Part shown: positions 1 through 7,621 of the stretch, one piece after another
How positions within the stretch are numbered: position 1 is the stretch's first letter
Layout: every line of letters starts with the position of its first letter
Source: JAAYYM01 sp964483155
GTDB taxonomy: Bacteria; Bacillota; Clostridia; Lachnospirales; Lachnospiraceae
Assembly: GCA_964483155.1 (NCBI GenBank)
Contig: CAZAAC010000034.1
Location: forward strand, 1-27,140
Length of the DNA: 27,140 bases
Direction: 5' to 3'
Notes under the pieces: generated by a model
Seen by the model: only the letters and a program-made list of their open reading frames with translations
What the model was told of the DNA's origin: nothing
The model's database searches: none
Position numbers and translations under genes: made by a program

Positions 1-369
1 TCCCGCCATGTTAAGTGTAAAAGCTGAAAATAATCTCTGTACACAGCTTCTTTCCAAGCATACTAAGGTATTAAGATACTCTGCCACAGCAGGTCTAAAA
101 TGCTTTCCATTACCCACTTCAAGATATGACTGTTCCAGTATGCGAATTGATATCCCTATATGTAAGACTGCCTCTGCAAATGCTACAAATCTGGTTACAC
201 TTGGGAATCGGTCAACACTTATTACATAGATGATATCACCTGCTACGAATCTGGAAGATAATACATCCAATCTTGAAATGTGAACGATATTAACATCTGC
301 TACTTTCTTACTCTTCAAATAAGCAAGACTCGTTTTGTCATCTTTTTCAGATACAATTCCATAATTCAT
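1..369 (-). CDS. Divergent serine-recombinase-like protein, 3' end cut by the window edge
   Basis: The minus-strand frame is open from an ATG at 369 to base 1 (123 codons), so only the N-terminal part is visible. A GGAG lies 9 bases upstream of the ATG. The segment around residues 45-85 contains GDIIYVISVDRFPSVTRFVA followed by a hydrophobic strand and ILEQSYLEV, which follows the layout of the resolvase catalytic domain (strand 'GD.l.V..lDRl', helix, strand, then an 'E...d' segment). The usual catalytic serine motif (YxRvSt.e.) near the N-terminus is not obvious; the start reads NYGIVSEKDDKTS. I therefore call it a divergent or inactive serine recombinase-like protein. It sits next to an HUH endonuclease gene, which fits a mobile-element context. 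Family assignment is from motif memory only. Confidence 0.5.
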   Translation of the reverse strand, partial: MNYGIVSEKDDKTSLAYLKSKKVADVNIVHISRLDVLSSRFVAGDIIYVISVDRFPSVTRFVAFAEAVLHIGISIRILEQSYLEVGNGKHFRPAVAEYLNTLVCLERSCVQRLFSAFTLNMAG

Positions 370-388
370 ACCTCATCGCTCCAATCTG

Positions 389-565
389 TTATTCATAGTC
401 CAAATCATAAATCATATTAATTGCTATATACAGATTGATTTTCTCTGATACATCTGAAAAACACATTGATTTTAGGATTTTGTGAATAGTTCCTATATCG
501 CAAAACTGGTAATTACTAAGAATACCACGATGACACTTAAGTTTTTTCTTTTTAACTGCCAGAAT
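389..565 (-). pseudogene. Small open frame or gene fragment upstream of the recombinase-like gene
   Basis: A minus-strand frame of about 58 codons lies between an upstream in-frame TGA (566-568) and a TAA at 389-391. It encodes a Lys-rich start followed by CHRGILSNYQFCDIGTIHKI and ends in MIYDLDYE. No convincing start codon or ribosome binding site precedes the first part. It ends 19 bases before the recombinase-like start, so the two would be co-transcribed. It could be a small mobile-element protein or a remnant. Function not recognised. Confidence 0.3.
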
Positions 566-907
566 TCATAGTAATATCAATCGATTTTAGAAAAAATAGA
601 AGAAGGATAAAATTCTGTGACAAATACGACTCTTTTATTTGATTCTAATTGTGAATACACTTCGATACTTTGATAGAGAAGTTCGTATTTTAAGATGGCT
701 CAACTGGCAGAGAATGGATACCACTATGATTGAAAGATATCTTAAAACTGCTGATATCATCAAATTTGTAAAGTATATATGAAATCACCAAAAGATTAAA
801 TCAAAACAACATCATAAAATATCAATTCAGAAAAAGACTTTATGAATACGAAATCAGAAAATGTCAAATCATTTTCACGCATACTGATTTCAATTTAACA
901 CAGATAA
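566..907. other. Intergenic AT-rich stretch with no gene I can support
   Basis: About 340 bases between the recombinase-like gene and the HUH gene terminator. A plus-strand open frame of about 50 codons ending near 772 (it contains RILRWLNWQRMD) has no ribosome binding site or ATG start and may be a remnant. I see no RNA gene or repeat here. Confidence 0.5.
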
Positions 908-944
908 AAATGACAGATATTTTGTTCTGAAATATCTGTCATTT
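908..944 (-). terminator. Rho-independent terminator of the HUH endonuclease gene
   Basis: Perfect 15-bp inverted repeat (908-922 and 930-944, arm AAATGACAGATATTT) with a 7-base loop. It starts 4 bases past the stop codon. On the minus strand the hairpin is followed by TTTATC, a short U-tract. Confidence 0.8.
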
Positions 945-947
945 ACA

Positions 948-1850
948 TCATTGTTTTTTATAATATTTTTTATCGATAATATTCCCTTTCTTTTCCTTCT
1001 CGCCAATCAAAAACGTTTCTCGGTACACTAATCTGCAATCACTGACACGGTCCATTGCTTCTTTGTTGCTTATTTTCTCCACCACTGGTCGCTGCATACC
1101 CCTACTGGCTGAAAACAATGGCATTCCAGTTGGATAATACTTTAATCTGCCACCTTTAGTAAACTGCTTGGACTCGCCATTTACATCTTTCTCTACTACC
1201 TCAAAGTCATCCCCCTCAACATATTCAACATCACTTAGATAGACTTTAAAATACAAAGCAAGACCGTCCGCACCATAAACCTTATGTGCATCTGTAAGAC
1301 CATATCCCCATAAATCTGTGATTTCTTTATTGGGTATAAATGGAGCTACATCATCAAATATCAACAGTGTATGCAGGTGCCATGAATTGTCGTTACTCTC
1401 ACCCTGTGGCTCTGCTACTGTAATTCGTTTGAATGTCTTCTGACCAGTTGACAAGTCGGTCTGATTATTCAGATATCGTTGTAATCTTCTAAGAAACATT
1501 TTTCCATCTTCATATACTTTTTCATGGTCTGTCATAACATCAGCATAAGTCAACGTAAGCCACTTGCAACAACTTGGTTCAGTTGCATTACACCGAATTA
1601 AATCCATTAGTTTGTTGATGCTCTTTCTGACACTTTTGGGAGATTGGTAACGGTTCTCAGATTTCTTTCTCTCTTTGATTTCTCCAGTTTCTTTAATAAG
1701 ATATTTGTCCTTCGAAATGTTCTGTATCGGACACTTTTTGTTAACTCCAGCAGAAAACTGGACTTCTAGAGTATTTCCTGCTGTTTTGAATTTTACTGCG
1801 ACCTCCTCATGGAGAATTATTGATTTTGAATCCACTTTTCTAATTTTCAT
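948..1850 (-). CDS. HUH-superfamily replication initiation / relaxase-type endonuclease
   Basis: The product is 300 residues from the preferred ATG at 1850; a start at 1874 would add 8 residues but has no ribosome binding site, whereas AAAGGG lies upstream of 1850. Numbered from the 1874 start, three elements of rolling-circle Rep proteins are visible in order: motif 1 LTLTY at 106-110, the metal-binding HUH motif WHLHTLLIF at 165-173 (His166 and His168), and a motif-3-like helix ALYFKVYL with Tyr208 and Tyr212 as candidate nucleophiles. Such proteins nick one strand at a structured origin and stay covalently attached through tyrosine. The gene has its own terminator and is preceded by a palindrome (1864-1892) and a conserved stem-loop element (1894-2072) that could be its origin. 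The exact family (plasmid Rep, phage Rep or transposon) cannot be fixed by eye. Confidence 0.75.
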   Translation of the reverse strand: MKIRKVDSKSIILHEEVAVKFKTAGNTLEVQFSAGVNKKCPIQNISKDKYLIKETGEIKERKKSENRYQSPKSVRKSINKLMDLIRCNATEPSCCKWLTLTYADVMTDHEKVYEDGKMFLRRLQRYLNNQTDLSTGQKTFKRITVAEPQGESNDNSWHLHTLLIFDDVAPFIPNKEITDLWGYGLTDAHKVYGADGLALYFKVYLSDVEYVEGDDFEVVEKDVNGESKQFTKGGRLKYYPTGMPLFSASRGMQRPVVEKISNKEAMDRVSDCRLVYRETFLIGEKEKKGNIIDKKYYKKQ

Positions 1851-1863
1851 AATAAAATACACC

Positions 1864-1892
1864 CTTTCAAACATTTAAATTTTGTTTGAAAG
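1864..1892. repeat. Perfect 9-bp palindrome at the HUH gene 5' end
   Basis: CTTTCAAAC at 1864-1872 pairs with GTTTGAAAG at 1884-1892 around an AT-rich 11-base centre. It lies just upstream of the preferred HUH gene start and directly borders the stem-loop element. Possible uses are Rep binding or autoregulation, or the hairpin part of an origin; this is inference. Confidence 0.55.
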
Positions 1893-1893
1893 A

Positions 1894-2072
1894 GTGCGTT
1901 TATCTCATCATAATTGAACTACACCTTAAAATCCGATTGTATACCCAAGTCAAATTTTTTTGCATAAGTCTCTTAAATATAATTAATATCTCCTGCCATA
2001 ACTTCGTAAGGGCTCCGATATTAATTAATTTAAGAGACTGTTTTTACGTAGTGGAAAGTCCGAAAGTATAAC
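1894..2072. repeat. Conserved stem-loop element, copy 1 (downstream of the first immunity gene)
   Basis: This 179-base non-coding element is shared with 4707-4957. Shared blocks on the plus strand include GTGCGTTTATCTCATCATAA, GTATACCCAAG, a T-run, a long hairpin, GGAAGTCC-like sequence (here GGAAAGTCC) and AAAGTATAAC. The hairpin arms are 1968-1990 and 2017-2038, near-perfect over about 22 bp, with a 26-base loop containing TCCTGCCATAAC and GGGCTCC. It lies between the HUH gene and the immunity gene. The arms differ from copy 2 by paired changes, so the fold appears maintained. On the minus strand no U-tract follows the hairpin, so it is not an ordinary terminator of the immunity gene. It may be a Rep origin, a recombination site or a structured RNA. 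Confidence 0.7.
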
Positions 2073-2108
2073 CATAATTAAAATATAACCATAAAATAAT
2101 TACAATTA

Positions 2109-2495
2109 TTACTTAACTAGTTTGCTTTTTTGTTTTTCAATAAAATCATCAATTAATTTTTCACTATCTTTGCAAAATTCATAATTAGTGATGTCACTAT
2201 AATGTTCATCAATATATTGTAGTAAAATAATAGCATCATTTAGTTTGTCATTTGAATTTGCTTGTATATTCTCTCTAACAAAAGCTATCCAACCAACATC
2301 AAACACTTCATTAATTTCTCTGAAAATTATATTTACATTAATAATATCATCATACGGCTCAAAGGCTATTTTGAAATTTAACATATTATTTGAATATGCA
2401 ATGCTACAATTATCATGTGTTTCTTTATATCCTGCCTTAATAAGAAAACTACCACAACTAAGGATTTTTTCAATTTCATTTTCTGATATCTTCAC
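2109..2495 (-). CDS. Putative immunity protein for Rhs toxin 1
   Basis: A 128-residue, acidic, soluble-looking protein with no signal peptide or membrane segment. The start is GTG at 2495, fixed by a textbook AAGGAGG 8 bases upstream. It begins 11 bases after the stop of the Rhs toxin gene, the classical place for a cognate immunity gene, so the two would be co-transcribed and co-inherited. I do not recognise the family; the call rests on position, size and base composition (more AT-rich by eye than the Rhs core). It would act in the cytoplasm by binding the toxin domain. The conserved stem-loop element follows its stop after about 36 bases. Confidence 0.65.
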   Translation of the reverse strand: MKISENEIEKILSCGSFLIKAGYKETHDNCSIAYSNNMLNFKIAFEPYDDIINVNIIFREINEVFDVGWIAFVRENIQANSNDKLNDAIILLQYIDEHYSDITNYEFCKDSEKLIDDFIEKQKSKLVK

Positions 2496-2506
2496 TTTTA
2501 TCCTCC

Positions 2507-4501
2507 TTATTTCAAAATCATTTTTCCATCTACATAAGTATAACCATGGTCAATCATATAATAATATTCGCGACCATATCCTGTTAATTCCATTGTTCCT
2601 CTCAAATACAAATTGCTATTAGTAATAGGCGTTGACATCAATATTTCATCACCACGTTCTATAGCTGCATCTAAAAATGGTTTGTTGTATTCATTCCAAA
2701 ATCCTTCAGCACCTAATTTGCCATACAATTCATCAGGAGTATTTAATAAATTAAATCCTCCTGGATTACCTGAAAAATCTGTATTCTTAGGAATTTTCAA
2801 TTCTTTAATTATGTCACCTGTATCAGAACCAAAGCGTCCTAGGACTGTTGTCGTTTTCCCTGGAGTACTAGTTAATTCAACTCCTGATGTAGCTATATGT
2901 TTTAAAGTCTTACTGCCACCCTTACTTATTATACCAACACTACTTTGTTTTCTACTCTTTAATATTTCATTATAATCAATCTTATTTAAGGCTAACTGCT
3001 TATCTACCTTAAGCAATGCATTTATTTCAGCTTCTGTTAGTCCTGCCTTACTTCCTTTTTGTAGGAACTTTCCATATCTTACAGCATCTGCTTCTGACAT
3101 TTCACCTAGTAAAGATTTATAAATGTACTTACCGCCACCCTCACTTATTTTAGCAGCCTCACTAGCTTTCGCCAAGCTTGCCTCTTCCGCAGTTCCTGCG
3201 GTCTTTAATAGATTTTCAACCTTACCTGCATTCCCTACTGCTTTTGCCTTACCTACCACACCTGCTACAATGCTTGCAAACATTGCTGCCTCGATGACTG
3301 CTCTTCCTTTTAGCTCTCCTTGTTCTCGTGGCGTTCCCTCTTTTATGATTCTAAAGACTTCAACTATGGAAGATTTGACTCCCTGTAATATTATCTGACC
3401 TGACTCCGTCTTCGCAACCGCTACGGCAAAACGAAGGTTAAACCATTTGATAGGTACTATATTTTCTGTCGATACAAAATTCTTTGCCAAGCTCACTGCA
3501 AAAGTTTTATTACAAAACAGTTCCTTGTACAAAATGGCGGCTTCACTAAAGCCTTCTTTTAATGTCACCATACCGATTGCCATTTCACCAGCAACCTTAA
3601 GGCCACTTCCTTCATAACCCTTCATGGATTCCTGTCCATTTTTGTATTCTTTTACAAAAGTTTTTCCGAAACTCTTTCCCCCTTTAAGCATTCCCTGCAC
3701 AATAGCTTTTTCTAATGCTATTTTAGTAACAAGCATTCCTCCTGGACTTGCCATAGCAAATGCCTCTCCAAAGGAACTATCCATCAATTTATCTATCTGA
3801 CTATTATACATTTTTGTTAGGTCTATATCAGGTTTATCAAACTCTCCTACTGAAATTAAAACCCCATTTTTCCTTGTATAAGACATATGTGGTAGCATTT
3901 TATTCCAAAAAATTGTATCCGAAATACTATTGGTGATATAGGACATGATTTCCGCTGCCTTCTTCAGCTTCTGTACTTTTTCTGGCTCATGTCCCAATGG
4001 ATCTATGTATCTGAGGGGATTTGCCAGGCAGTACACATACTGATTCAGGCTCTGTGGTTGCTCAATCTGAAGATAGGCATCCGCATCCTTTGATGTAAAG
4101 CGTCCAATCTCTGCTCTATATTCTCTTGCATTTGCATGCCAGGTGTTTCCTATCTCATCATAGCGATACCCTGTATAGCCATAAGGCTGTTCACTTCCCT
4201 GTCTTTCATACCCACTTCCTTCTATGTACAGGTCTCTTCCAAATTCATCATAGCCATAGGTTGCGACTACTTTTCCGTCTTTTCCCATCATACGCACGGG
4301 GCTTCCCAGATGGTCATTCCTATAATACAAAAGTGCCTTCTCTGTTTCCGTCTCTAAAGCCAGTAACTCTTGGCTATCCCAAAGGTAACTCCTTGTCATA
4401 GCACCTGCTGTCTCCGACAGGATCTGGTTTGTCTGCTCCGTATAGTCACGGACATAGGTGGTGGTGATGCCTGCCTCCTCATGACCCATACGTACACCCA
4501 T
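2507..4501 (-). CDS. Rhs core C-terminal part with toxin domain 1 (5'-truncated Rhs)
   Basis: From the ATG at 4501 the product is 664 residues. Residues 1-58 are the end of the YD-repeat region, 59-171 the Rhs-associated core (NDHLGSPVR, YDEIGNTWHANAREY, ending in NPLRYIDPLGH). Then comes an alpha-helical pre-toxin linker to about 480, and a C-terminal domain of about 112 residues from 553 containing LGRFGSDTGDI, GGFNLLNTP, FWNEYNKPFLD and ERGDEI. This pattern resembles a toxin tip seen in Rhs/LXG/CdiA-type proteins, but I cannot name the activity. The frame continues upstream as YD repeats (YTYDKRGNV) to an in-frame TAA at 4694-4696, where Rhs homology soon ends in the stem-loop element. A full Rhs is normally well over 1000 residues with an N-terminal delivery region, so this is a displaced tip lacking its promoter and start, possibly silent. 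The immunity gene follows after 11 bases. Confidence 0.85.
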   Translation of the reverse strand: MGVRMGHEEAGITTTYVRDYTEQTNQILSETAGAMTRSYLWDSQELLALETETEKALLYYRNDHLGSPVRMMGKDGKVVATYGYDEFGRDLYIEGSGYERQGSEQPYGYTGYRYDEIGNTWHANAREYRAEIGRFTSKDADAYLQIEQPQSLNQYVYCLANPLRYIDPLGHEPEKVQKLKKAAEIMSYITNSISDTIFWNKMLPHMSYTRKNGVLISVGEFDKPDIDLTKMYNSQIDKLMDSSFGEAFAMASPGGMLVTKIALEKAIVQGMLKGGKSFGKTFVKEYKNGQESMKGYEGSGLKVAGEMAIGMVTLKEGFSEAAILYKELFCNKTFAVSLAKNFVSTENIVPIKWFNLRFAVAVAKTESGQIILQGVKSSIVEVFRIIKEGTPREQGELKGRAVIEAAMFASIVAGVVGKAKAVGNAGKVENLLKTAGTAEEASLAKASEAAKISEGGGKYIYKSLLGEMSEADAVRYGKFLQKGSKAGLTEAEINALLKVDKQLALNKIDYNEILKSRKQSSVGIISKGGSKTLKHIATSGVELTSTPGKTTTVLGRFGSDTGDIIKELKIPKNTDFSGNPGGFNLLNTPDELYGKLGAEGFWNEYNKPFLDAAIERGDEILMSTPITNSNLYLRGTMELTGYGREYYYMIDHGYTYVDGKMILK

Positions 4502-4693
4502 TCCATTATAGAAATAGGTACACTGCCCGCCTCCTTGGTCTTGGGCACTGCTTAATCGGTTAGACGCTCCATAGGTGTACTTTTTGACTGTACTTCCATT
4601 TTCCCGTATCGCTATTACATTTCCCCTTTTATCATAAGTATAATCTTTTTGGGTGTCTCCTGCAACCTCTTTGACGAGCTGGGAAAGTCCATT
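3552..4693. repeat. Long direct repeat of the Rhs core, copy A
   Basis: Matches 6392-7533 with a constant offset of 2840 bases. I see no difference from 3552 to 4613 (about 1.06 kb), then scattered substitutions (for example at 4614, 4655 and 4674) up to the in-frame stop at 4694. It covers the end of the YD repeats, the core and the first part of the pre-toxin linker. Such identity in an otherwise divergent pair implies recent duplication or gene conversion. Confidence 0.9.
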
Positions 4694-4706
4694 TTAGCGA
4701 TACAGC

Positions 4707-4957
4707 GTGCGTTTATCTCATCATAATAGAACTTAGTCTGAACTTTTTATATGCAAAAAATGCACCATTTTCATCTCTGAAAAAAGTGCATTCATCTGAA
4801 CTATTAAAATCCATTTTACCTAAAGTATACCCAAGGTAATTTTTTTACTCTTGTCTCTAAATATTAATTAATCTCTCCTGCAATCACTTCCTAAGGCTCC
4901 GAGATTTATTAATTTTAGAGACTAAAATTTACGGAGTTGGAAGTCCTAAAGTATAAC
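4707..4957. repeat. Conserved stem-loop element, copy 2 (between the two Rhs cassettes)
   Basis: Second copy of the element at 1894-2072. The main hairpin has arms 4853-4875 and 4901-4922 with a 25-base loop containing TCCTGCAATCAC and AAGGCTCC. Relative to copy 1 it carries about 70 extra bases bounded by CTGAAC and containing a second hairpin: AATGCAC 4759-4765 with GTGCATT 4786-4792, and inner TTTTCA 4768-4773 with TGAAAA 4778-4783. CCTAAAGTATA occurs twice, flanking the main hairpin (near 4820 and 4945). It lies about 75 bases past the immunity-2 stop. Its other end cuts abruptly into the Rhs YD repeat of the next cassette at about 4707. Confidence 0.7.
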
Positions 4958-5032
4958 ATAATAGCCATACTATTAATTTACGATTCTTAATTAAATTAAT
5001 CCATTCTCAGATATTTCATCAATTTTCGAATC

Positions 5033-5521
5033 TTATATTTGCTTTATAATCAGAGCTCCCTCTGAAACCGGATAACTAATACAATTATAAATTATATCAA
5101 CCAGTCCTAATGTATTATTTAGTTTACATTTCTTATCAATACACTCTTCATCGCGTATCAAAAAAACAGCAAATGTATCCATCTCAGATAACTTTTTTAA
5201 GAAGATAAATATTTCATTGTTTGACAAATTTTCAATTGTCTCATGTTGATAATTTATCAATCGTTCTAACTCAAACATATGTGAACCCATTAATCTAAAT
5301 GCCATAAAATCATCAACATTAAACTCTCCACCTATGAAGCTTTTGTAATACTTTTTATAATAATCTAAGTCTATAAAGGATTCAAAAATTAATTTTGAAC
5401 CATACTGATATTGAGGGGGATCGTGAGAAAATTCTTCATTTCCCCATTTAATAAATTGTTCAGTAAATCCTACTTTACCTATATCTTCTTTGGATATTAA
5501 TATATCAATTATAAAATCCAT
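5033..5521 (-). CDS. Putative immunity protein for Rhs toxin 2
   Basis: A 162-residue acidic protein beginning MDFIIDILISKEDIG, without signal peptide or membrane segment. The ATG at 5521 has GGGAGG 7 bases upstream and lies 14 bases after the Rhs-toxin 2 stop, mirroring the toxin-immunity arrangement of cassette 1. It shows no visible similarity to the 128-residue immunity protein of cassette 1, as expected if each partners a different toxin. I do not recognise the family. The inferred role is cytoplasmic neutralisation of toxin 2. Confidence 0.65.
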   Translation of the reverse strand: MDFIIDILISKEDIGKVGFTEQFIKWGNEEFSHDPPQYQYGSKLIFESFIDLDYYKKYYKSFIGGEFNVDDFMAFRLMGSHMFELERLINYQHETIENLSNNEIFIFLKKLSEMDTFAVFLIRDEECIDKKCKLNNTLGLVDIIYNCISYPVSEGALIIKQI

Positions 5522-5535
5522 AAATATGCCTCCCT

Positions 5536-7341
5536 TTATTCAAAAAATGTTTGCTTTCCACGAATCCATCCTCCCTGATCTGGTTTATACTCAAATACGT
5601 GTTGGTGCGGATTTGTATGATGAGATGGTGTACCGTGATCAGTCCAATGGACTTCACTCAATGGAACATTTTTCCCATTAGCGGTCGGCCAAGTCCCTTC
5701 TGGGAATGTAGCAGATTGCCTATAAGTTTCACCTGTTCCAGCGCTTACTTTACCTCCCAAAACAGTATGCGGGCCTGTTGCACTTGAATCAGGTAATGGA
5801 ATATCCTGTCCATTTACATTCTGCTTATTTAAAGAAATAGGCTTGCCACTAGAATCTTTTGGTATATAGGCTTGGCTCCCACCCTCACTTATTTTAGCAG
5901 CCTCTCCAGCATTCGCCAAGCTTGCCTCTTCCGCCGTCTTTACTATTTCTTCTGTAACCTTTATTTTATTAGTAACAACTTTCACATCACCTGCTATCTC
6001 AGTTGCTGCTGTGCCAGTTTTTGCTTCCGCAGTTTCTGTAGCCTTTAATAGCTTTTCAACCTTACCTGCATTCCCTATTGCTTTTGCCTTACCTACTACA
6101 TCTGCCACAATGCTTACTAACATTGCTACCTCTATGACTGCTCTTCCTGCTAGCTCTCCTTGTTCTCGTGGTGTACCCTCTTTTATTGTTCTGAAAGATT
6201 CCCCTATGGCAGCCTTAATGCCTTGTATGATTTCCTGACCTAACTCCGTCTTCGCAGCCGCTACAGCAAGACGAAGGCCAAACAATTGAATGGGTACTCT
6301 ATTTTCTGTTGATACAAAATTCTTTGCATAACTTTCTATAAAAGTTTTATTACAGAACAGTTCCTTATACAAAATTGCTGCTTCACTAAATCCTTCTTTT
6401 AATGTCACCATACCGATTGCCATTTCACCAGCAACCTTAAGGCCACTTCCTTCATAACCCTTCATGGATTCCTGTCCATTTTTGTATTCTTTTACAAAAG
6501 TTTTTCCGAAACTCTTTCCCCCTTTAAGCATTCCCTGCACAATAGCTTTTTCTAATGCTATTTTAGTAACAAGCATTCCTCCTGGACTTGCCATAGCAAA
6601 TGCCTCTCCAAAGGAACTATCCATCAATTTATCTATCTGACTATTATACATTTTTGTTAGGTCTATATCAGGTTTATCAAACTCTCCTACTGAAATTAAA
6701 ACCCCATTTTTCCTTGTATAAGACATATGTGGTAGCATTTTATTCCAAAAAATTGTATCCGAAATACTATTGGTGATATAGGACATGATTTCCGCTGCCT
6801 TCTTCAGCTTCTGTACTTTTTCTGGCTCATGTCCCAATGGATCTATGTATCTGAGGGGATTTGCCAGGCAGTACACATACTGATTCAGGCTCTGTGGTTG
6901 CTCAATCTGAAGATAGGCATCCGCATCCTTTGATGTAAAGCGTCCAATCTCTGCTCTATATTCTCTTGCATTTGCATGCCAGGTGTTTCCTATCTCATCA
7001 TAGCGATACCCTGTATAGCCATAAGGCTGTTCACTTCCCTGTCTTTCATACCCACTTCCTTCTATGTACAGGTCTCTTCCAAATTCATCATAGCCATAGG
7101 TTGCGACTACTTTTCCGTCTTTTCCCATCATACGCACGGGGCTTCCCAGATGGTCATTCCTATAATACAAAAGTGCCTTCTCTGTTTCCGTCTCTAAAGC
7201 CAGTAACTCTTGGCTATCCCAAAGGTAACTCCTTGTCATAGCACCTGCTGTCTCCGACAGGATCTGGTTTGTCTGCTCCGTATAGTCACGGACATAGGTG
7301 GTGGTGATGCCTGCCTCCTCATGACCCATACGTACACCCAT
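5536..7341 (-). CDS. Rhs core C-terminal part with toxin domain 2 (5'-truncated Rhs)
   Basis: From the ATG at 7341 the product is 601 residues; the first ~333 are identical to cassette 1 (YD-repeat end, Rhs core ending NPLRYIDPLGH, start of the linker). The linker then diverges and carries an extra Ala/Thr/Val-rich insert. After the shared EAAKISEGG the tip is unrelated. The last ~79 residues from about 523 contain GPHTVLGGK, YRQSATFPEG and the His-rich VHWTDHGTPSHHTNPHQHVF. I associate this with the 'polymorphic toxin type 24' group from memory, with moderate confidence; the His/Asp cluster suggests a metal-dependent or general acid-base nuclease-like site. The frame stays open as YD repeats to an in-frame TAA at 7630-7632, inside the VapD terminator, so this copy also lacks the Rhs N-terminus and its promoter. 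Confidence 0.85.
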   Translation of the reverse strand: MGVRMGHEEAGITTTYVRDYTEQTNQILSETAGAMTRSYLWDSQELLALETETEKALLYYRNDHLGSPVRMMGKDGKVVATYGYDEFGRDLYIEGSGYERQGSEQPYGYTGYRYDEIGNTWHANAREYRAEIGRFTSKDADAYLQIEQPQSLNQYVYCLANPLRYIDPLGHEPEKVQKLKKAAEIMSYITNSISDTIFWNKMLPHMSYTRKNGVLISVGEFDKPDIDLTKMYNSQIDKLMDSSFGEAFAMASPGGMLVTKIALEKAIVQGMLKGGKSFGKTFVKEYKNGQESMKGYEGSGLKVAGEMAIGMVTLKEGFSEAAILYKELFCNKTFIESYAKNFVSTENRVPIQLFGLRLAVAAAKTELGQEIIQGIKAAIGESFRTIKEGTPREQGELAGRAVIEVAMLVSIVADVVGKAKAIGNAGKVEKLLKATETAEAKTGTAATEIAGDVKVVTNKIKVTEEIVKTAEEASLANAGEAAKISEGGSQAYIPKDSSGKPISLNKQNVNGQDIPLPDSSATGPHTVLGGKVSAGTGETYRQSATFPEGTWPTANGKNVPLSEVHWTDHGTPSHHTNPHQHVFEYKPDQGGWIRGKQTFFE

Positions 7342-7533
7342 TCCATTATAGAAATAGGTACACTGCCCGCCTCCTTGGTCTTGGGCACTGCTTAATCGGT
7401 TAGACGCTCCATAGGTGTACTTTTTGACTGTACTTCCATTTTCCCGTATCGCTGTTACATTTCCCCTTTTATCATAAGTATAATCTTTTTGGGTATCTCC
7501 TGCAACCTCTTTGATGAGCTGGGAAAGTTCATT
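6392..7533. repeat. Long direct repeat of the Rhs core, copy B
   Basis: Partner of 3552-4693 at an offset of 2840 bases. Here Rhs homology continues past 7533 with further in-frame YD-repeat sequence (IYDTYGNRTSLIDYQAGSET) to about 7617, so copy B retains more of the ancestral gene than copy A. Confidence 0.9.
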
Positions 7534-7621
7534 ATAGTCATACAGAGTCTCACTTCCCGCCTGATAATCAATGAGGCTTGTTCTATTCCCATAGGTATCA
7601 TAAATGTCAGTTATATATGAA

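Noticed and set aside
621..772. Plus-strand ~50-codon open frame
   Set aside because: No ATG start or ribosome binding site; too short and AT-rich to support as a gene.
1968..2038. Main hairpin as an ordinary terminator of the immunity gene
   Set aside because: On the minus strand the hairpin is followed by mixed sequence, not a U-tract, in both copies. Sequence outside the stem is also conserved.
4126..4401. Plus-strand ORF duplicated at 6966-7241
   Set aside because: It is antisense to the identical Rhs cores; duplication of the frame is a by-product of nucleotide identity, with no ribosome binding site.
1894..4957. Integron-like attC interpretation of the stem-loop elements
   Set aside because: The architecture (cassette plus hairpin site) is similar, but I see no RYYYAAC/GTTRRRY core pair at the ends and no tyrosine integrase in the window.
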